From Parasponia andersonii (lineage: Eukaryota > Streptophyta > Magnoliopsida > Rosales > Cannabaceae): DNA of 64,000 nucleotides. The translations under genes were made by a program, and so were the position numbers. The stretch is from NCBI GenBank assembly GCA_002914805.1, contig JXTB01000187.1, positions 101,287-165,286 on the forward strand. The letters run 5' to 3'. Numbering within the stretch: position 1 is the first letter of the stretch; each line of letters starts with the position of its first letter. Below, piece by piece: positions 59,101-64,000 of the stretch. Under the pieces are notes generated by a model. It did not search any database, was not told where the DNA came from, and saw only the letters and a program-made list of their open reading frames with translations.

Positions 59101-59188
59101 AGGATTTTTTTTTTTTTTTGTGGAAATAGTGTAGGGTAAGGATAACAGGAAAGCTCCACCTAATACAGAGGTAGTCTCTACTACTAAT
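56149..59188 (-). pseudogene. Ty3/gypsy 5' half: gag, protease, RT
   Basis: Minus strand. The gag start is near 58648 (MSDEESGQQNP), with capsid-like sequence 58128-57814 (QAFQTVQEYVTEFHRLVARV). A degenerate zinc knuckle lies near 57640 (GHYSNQCH), and a decayed protease near 57380 (MCDLIIDSS). RT follows from about 56900: [40 protein letters not shown] and [11 protein letters not shown], where the catalytic YFDD is YFDE. It stops at SFHVLAMF beside the SIRE LTR, and the next residues of the same domain are found at 44636 on the other strand. Multiple stops; a T/A-rich expansion lies near 58650-58900. Confidence 0.88.
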
Positions 59189-59563
59189 TGACGTAGCAGA
59201 TTGCTAGATTTCACTCTAACTTGCGTTCTTATAACGAGAATAAAAATAAGTAAAATTCTTAAAGAGAATTTAGAAGAGAAATTTAAGATGTAATTGAAGA
59301 TTGGATGATTACAACTCTTGCCAATGAAGGCTATTTATACAAGTTTAGGATTAATCTAAATTATCCAATAAAATAATTCTAAGAAACTTACAATCATATA
59401 CCTAACACCTACTAACCAAACACACTTAAATAAATAAATTATTCACCTAACACACTTTAAATAAATAAATTATTCACCTAACACACTTCAAATAAATAAA
59501 TCTAAAATATCTAAAACACAAAAGTATTTTACTAACCAATGGAATGTTCATTAGATTGGATTT
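59189..59563 (-). repeat. Ty3/gypsy 5' LTR
   Basis: Reverse complement of 46260-46619 with scattered differences. It holds three AATAAATAAATTATTCACCT-type repeats (59430-59500) and the reversed TATA region GGCTATTTATACAAG near 59328. The outer start on the minus strand is uncertain, about 59563. Confidence 0.82.
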
Positions 59564-60512
59564 TGGAATTTTGGACTTTGACTTTAGGTCATTTTTTAGG
59601 CTGCTGCTGCTGCATCAGTTAGTTTCTTGTAATATTATGAACTCATAAAGGTTGAAAAATAGTTTAAAAACCTCTTAACTAATATACGAATATTAATTTA
59701 ACAAAATAGAAGATTTCGATGAGAGTAATTTTGGTATTTTATTTCGGTGAGTATATAGTTAGGTTAATAGTAATTTTTGAATTAGAGAAATTTTCTAATT
59801 TTTTTTAGCCTAAAAACGACATATACCTATTCATCCCAAAAATGTATTTTGTACATTTTAAGTAAAAACAAAGTCATACATCATTTTCAACTTAAGAAAT
59901 GTTTATTATATGATAATCAAATAGTTATGCAACAATTTCAAAATTCGAAACTCGTCAAGGCAATTGTAATATAGCAACAAAAAAATTTTAAAATTGAAAT
60001 ATTTTGTATATTTTTATACTTTTGTTTTGTTCAACGATTTTTCCTTATACCCTGAGTTAATATTCTTTCTCCATCACTATATATATATATATATATGAAA
60101 TTTTGGTTAATTTACTTCCCTTAACATATTTTATTATGAGTAAATATTAAGGATTAACGCATCTAAATATTTACGACAAAAGGGAAATAAAAGCAAAAAT
60201 TAAGAAAATACACACAGATGTATAATAGTTTGTTCTCAACGCTTTTGGCAGGTATATATAGGTTTTAATGACTATAATGAAGATGAAGAATTACAAAGAA
60301 AATCTCATGCTTACACTTCTTTCAGACTCCAAATTCTCTCTATATATTATTTATCCACACTTCGCACCCTAATATCCTTTATATAGAGGAAAACTAAGGC
60401 AACCGAAATATATATGTAGAATCCCAACCCCTTACTAATATACTCTTACTAGTGATATTTTCTTTAAGAAGGATTACTACCCCTGGTCAAGATTGTCATA
60501 AAGGTTGATACG
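59564..60512. other. Intergenic, no gene recognised
   Basis: AT-rich, a CTG trinucleotide run near 59602 (GGCTGCTGCTGCTGC), and (TA)n near 60080-60097. No coding signal. Confidence 0.5.
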
Positions 60513-62309
60513 TGTCATGACCAAAAATTCAAAAATTGTGACGTTTAGTAATTTTAAGTGAAAATATAATAAAATATTATTTTTTTCGAAATTCAGGAGA
60601 AATCAAGTATTACATAATTTTATTTTGATCCTCAAGACATTATGAGTTTCAAATCCATCAAAAACTCATATTAGTTTGTAATTACTTATGAAAAATGCCC
60701 GTTAAAGTTCAAAAAAATTTCCATTTATCTCATTTGGTTACTTGTTGAAAAATCATAAATTTTGGTAAATAAATTTAACTAAAAACTTTAGTCTAATGTC
60801 TAAAATAAATTACATTAAATCACTTGTAGTTTCAAGTACTCGAATTAATAACAAAACCATCTTCATCCATCCACTTAGTAAATTCACTAATCTTGGCTAA
60901 ATAATTAAATAAGAAAGAAAATTAGCAGAGTATGAATACCCACCAGAAATTAAGAGTAGATCTGTATACACAAGCTGCACAGTTTATCTATCCATCAAGA
61001 CGAATATCTCAAATAATCAAATACCTGAACGTAGAAGAAGTAGGGGGTGTGTATTCAAATACTCAGTAAAATTTTAATTACCATTTTGAATGAATGCAAT
61101 TTTAACAAACCTGCATGGTTAATACCTTTTTCAAAAATCCATTTATAAACCAAATTTATAAAATAATTGATATCAACAATATTCATATATTCAAAACTAA
61201 AATCAGAAACACATGATTGTATATATCATATATTAGCTAATGTAAATAAGTGAACTCTCATCCTCCCATCACGACCATGTAATACTTTTGTAGCAGAGGC
61301 ACCTAGCATCTTGATACTTCCCATAGGTGTATCAGCCAAAAACCTACACATGGGTCTAAGTCTTTTACCTAGCACTGCAGTAACTCGCTGGTGATTTATA
61401 CTATCATAATGCAATAATGAAACTCAAGTGTGCGATCCTATGATATATACAACATATAACAGCTCACAATAATCATGCATCAAGAATCAAATCATGCTTT
61501 AAAATCTAACTTGGTATTATCTTGGGATTTACTATAACATGGGTTGCACACCGCTATTTTACCCCATAATCACGATATAAAAATATGTATAATAATCCAT
61601 ATAGTCCAATTCTAGTATAATCCAATAATTTATCAAACTATCGTGAAATAACAATTTTTCATGAATAAGTTTTAATGCAATTATAAATCAAAACAAATAT
61701 AAAATCAGGTAATTGAATTCCTACCTCAAAATGGTAGCTATACTAAATTAATGATGCTTAAAGAAACTCTCGATAGCCACTTAGGTGCTCGAACGATTGT
61801 TTTGGGATTGTAGTAAGCTCACTTCAAAAAGTGACTTTTCCAATAAAGCCTCGGATTGAAAAGCAAAGCTCTCCTCTGAATTTAAAGCATCTAAAAATGC
61901 TAAGTTAGACATAAAATTTATCAAAAATGGGTCTTGGAGCAGGACCTATCCCGTGGCACGCATAATAACATTATTCACGAGTCTCGGAATTTGTGCTATT
62001 TCAAAACATAGTGATATTATTTATCAAAACTCGTTTCTCAACCTCACTAAATCGAAATTTGAAATCATAATTCAATTTCAAGATCCTAAGCCTTAAACAG
62101 GCTTCAAAATCTAAGAATTATAAAAATGTCTCTTTTTAGAATTAATTTGAAAAATGTCTCCTTTTTCCAATGTATTTAGAAAAATATCATCTTTGCTGAT
62201 TATTTATAAAAATATCACTTTCTTGAAATATTTCAGAAATAATCATTATTATAGCATTATTTAGGAAAATATTATTTTCAAAAATATTTAGAAAAATATC
62301 AACTTTAAC

Positions 62310-62462
62310 GCATTGAGAGGACCTTTCCCTAGTACAAGAGGACCGAGAAGGATGCACCTCTGGTGTACCAGTTATCGTGCCCACGGTAAACACTGGGTAG
62401 CCAAGTGCAGAGTAGATAACTACTGAAAGCATCTAAGTAGTAAGCCCACCCCAAGATGAGTG
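62310..62462 (+). pseudogene. Plastid 23S rRNA 3'-end fragment (NUPT part 1)
   Basis: Near-identical by recognition to the end of chloroplast 23S rRNA: GCATTGAGAGGACCTTTCCC, the GAGAGGACCGA sarcin-loop neighbourhood (AGTACAAGAGGACC, one base changed), ACCTCTGGTGTACCAGTTAT, CTGAAAGCATCTAAGTAGTA and CCCACCCCAAGATGAGTG. Only about 150 bp are present inside a retroelement LTR, so it is not a functional rRNA. A few G-to-A/C-to-T type differences (for example GCAGAGTAGATAACTA) suit a decaying nuclear copy. Confidence 0.93.
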
Positions 62463-62555
62463 ATGTATTTAAGTAATTGTTCTTCTATTAGACCATAATG
62501 AAAGCGCAATTTTTGTTCTTCTTCTAAACGAATACGATATTGAGATTTTTTACCG
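62463..62555 (-). pseudogene. rps4: Plastid rps4 fragment (NUPT part 2)
   Basis: Minus strand encodes [20 protein letters not shown] followed by [10 protein letters not shown], recognisable as the N-terminal half of chloroplast ribosomal protein S4. About 31 codons are open, with no start or end. It abuts the 23S rRNA piece on one side and the ycf2 piece on the other, neither of which is its plastid neighbour. Confidence 0.85.
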
Positions 62556-62785
62556 AATTTGAATAGGAAAAAAAGTGGATCTGCAAGGTCCCAAATGAAT
62601 TGGTTTATTCGAAAAAAGCCTTGTTCTTTGGAAGATCTATCTCATGTCTAGTACTGTATAGTTCCACTCTGCAAGAACTCCGAATCATTCTTTTGAAGCC
62701 TAACCTCTTCATCATAAATGATCCGCTTGCCCCGAAATGACCTGGCCTAATAGGGAAATCCCAATTCATTGGGGCTTTCTATTTC
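62556..62785 (-). pseudogene. ycf2: Plastid ycf2 fragment (NUPT part 3)
   Basis: Minus strand encodes ESPNELGFPY-stop, [27 protein letters not shown], [20 protein letters not shown] and PLFFLFK, recognisable as the C-terminal part of chloroplast Ycf2. Three in-frame stops (TAG, TAG, TGA) show it is a decayed copy. The frame runs on into the rps4 piece without a gap. Confidence 0.85.
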
Positions 62786-64000
62786 ACTGATTATTTGTAA
62801 AAAAAAAAAATGTCATTTTTGCAATAATATTTCAGAAAATAACACTTTTTTAATCTCAGCTCAAGGCCCAAACTAAATAGCAATAGACTCTACTCCAACA
62901 CTATTTAGTTTTGCAAAAATATCACTTTTTGTTCTGAATTAGAAAAATACCATATTTTTAATTCAAAAATTAACATGCTTCTGGATATTATTTTAACTTT
63001 TACAAACCGTAATTATTCATGATTTTAACTCTCTTTCACGTCATACAATTACCATGGGTAAAATAATTACTTAATAAAAAAAATTATAAAAATATCACTT
63101 TTTACAAACTTTAATAAAAAGTCCTAAACAGTGAAAATTTTACCGGTAGTGAGTTAACGGCCAGGACTGGTCGAGAAATGATGGTGACGACGAGATGAAC
63201 GGTACCCTCGGTATCACGAAAAGAGATCCGGTGAAGTTTCAGTGGTCGAGAAACCTCACGATGAGCAAAAACTTCAAGGTGGTCGATCTCTATTTCCAGC
63301 AACAAAATCTGGTGAGATTTGGTGGCATGGTTTCGTCAAAGGATAGGGAAGAGCACGGGCAGGTGCTTAGGTAGCGAGGCATGGCAGTGCAGGCAGTGGG
63401 TCACAGCTGAAGCTCCCTTTTTCTCTCTTTATTGGCCCCTTCAAGTGAGAAGATAGAGTTTTGGGGGGGTATTTATAAAATTAGGTGTTACTGTAACACC
63501 CATTAAAAAAATCCAAATAATTTATTTTAAATATTCCAAAAATACTTATTCACAACAATGCCATTGATTAACAAATTACCCATTTTCCCTTGATTTAATC
63601 AAGTTTTTACTTCCTCACTTCCTTAAAAGAATTTCATCCGGAAATTCAAATATAACACAAGGGGTACGAGAGGAACATTAAGGAATAATGGTCAAAAAGA
63701 TAATGTACAATCATAGATCGGGTGTAGGAGGATCGAATCAAACACTCTTTATACATAGAGCATGAAACATACGCCCACCACTTAGTGTAGAATCTCGTCA
63801 ACATGCTGATACCATGCAAGGCATGAGCTAACAGGTACACAAAGTTATATGGAATCATAAGGTGACCCAGGAATAGATACAAGGACACCAACATATGAGA
63901 ATAATATCCTTAAGTCAGTACACGAAACAGGAATGGTGATGACAATCAAAACCAAGATTCAATAATGCAAGACTCTTATAACTTGAGTATCGATTATTAG

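Larger units (their letters stand above)
60513..64000 (-). mobile_element. Second LARD copy: 3' LTR and start of internal region (runs off window)
   Basis: Starts TGTCATGACCAAAAATTC and follows the same order as 32361-34677 and 38950-41138. The LTR end is near 63607. Then come the purine tract read in reverse (CTTCCTTAAAAG) and internal sequence (GGAAATTCAAATATAACACA) matching 34690-35030. The LTR is about 3.1 kb because it includes a plastid-derived insert at about 62310-62785 and other length differences. The right LTR would lie beyond the window. Confidence 0.85.

Noticed and set aside
62310-62462. A functional rRNA gene
   Set aside because: Only ~150 bp of the 23S 3' end with substitutions, joined to unrelated plastid pieces inside an LTR.

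Overview
This is nuclear DNA from a flowering plant, most likely a eudicot. It holds one plant-type gene with ten exons, several classes of plant LTR retrotransposon, an EIN3-like (ethylene signalling) gene remnant and a piece of transferred chloroplast DNA. The window is retrotransposon-rich: one host gene appears intact, one is broken, and nearly everything else is nested transposable elements.

Layout. 1-931: no recognised gene. 932-13314: an old + strand Ty1/copia element (copia-A). Its left LTR is split by an 8354-bp non-autonomous Ty3/gypsy Tat-like element (1037-9390, target duplication GTTAT). That insert has two tandem-repeat arrays and a spliced antisense gene downstream of its integrase. 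13331-20209: a younger minus-strand copia element (copia-B, 1104-bp LTRs, target duplication TTAAG), damaged by assembly gaps. 20903-32275: a type I inositol polyphosphate 5-phosphatase gene on the + strand, ten exons and about 600 codons, all introns GT-AG. Its 7.2-kb intron 8 contains a third, antisense copia element (copia-C, 25683-31196). 32361-41138: a large coding-free LTR element (LARD, target duplication TTCTA), inserted 86 bp after the phosphatase stop codon and itself containing a TRIM element. 41246-41778: two head-to-tail MITE copies.

42952-59563 is the most informative stretch. It contains the two halves of an EIN3-like gene, the two halves of a Ty3/gypsy element, and a SIRE-type copia element with an env-like ORF. 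Each pair of halves is in opposite orientation. Reversing one block, about 43621-50400, reunites the EIN3-like gene on the minus strand, the gypsy element, and the SIRE element. The SIRE target duplication (CAATA/TATTG) then matches. A roughly 6.8-kb inversion, or a misassembly of that block, explains the arrangement.

59564-60512 has no recognised gene. 60513-64000 is the 3' LTR and start of the internal region of a second LARD copy. That LTR carries a composite nuclear insertion of plastid DNA (23S rRNA end, rps4 and ycf2 pieces joined together).

The genes do not form a pathway. The functional content is the phosphatase gene, expected to act in phosphoinositide/inositol phosphate signalling. 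It is hemmed in by copia-B 0.7 kb upstream, copia-C in intron 8 and the LARD just past its stop codon. Coordinates of degenerate elements are approximate unless a target duplication is given.
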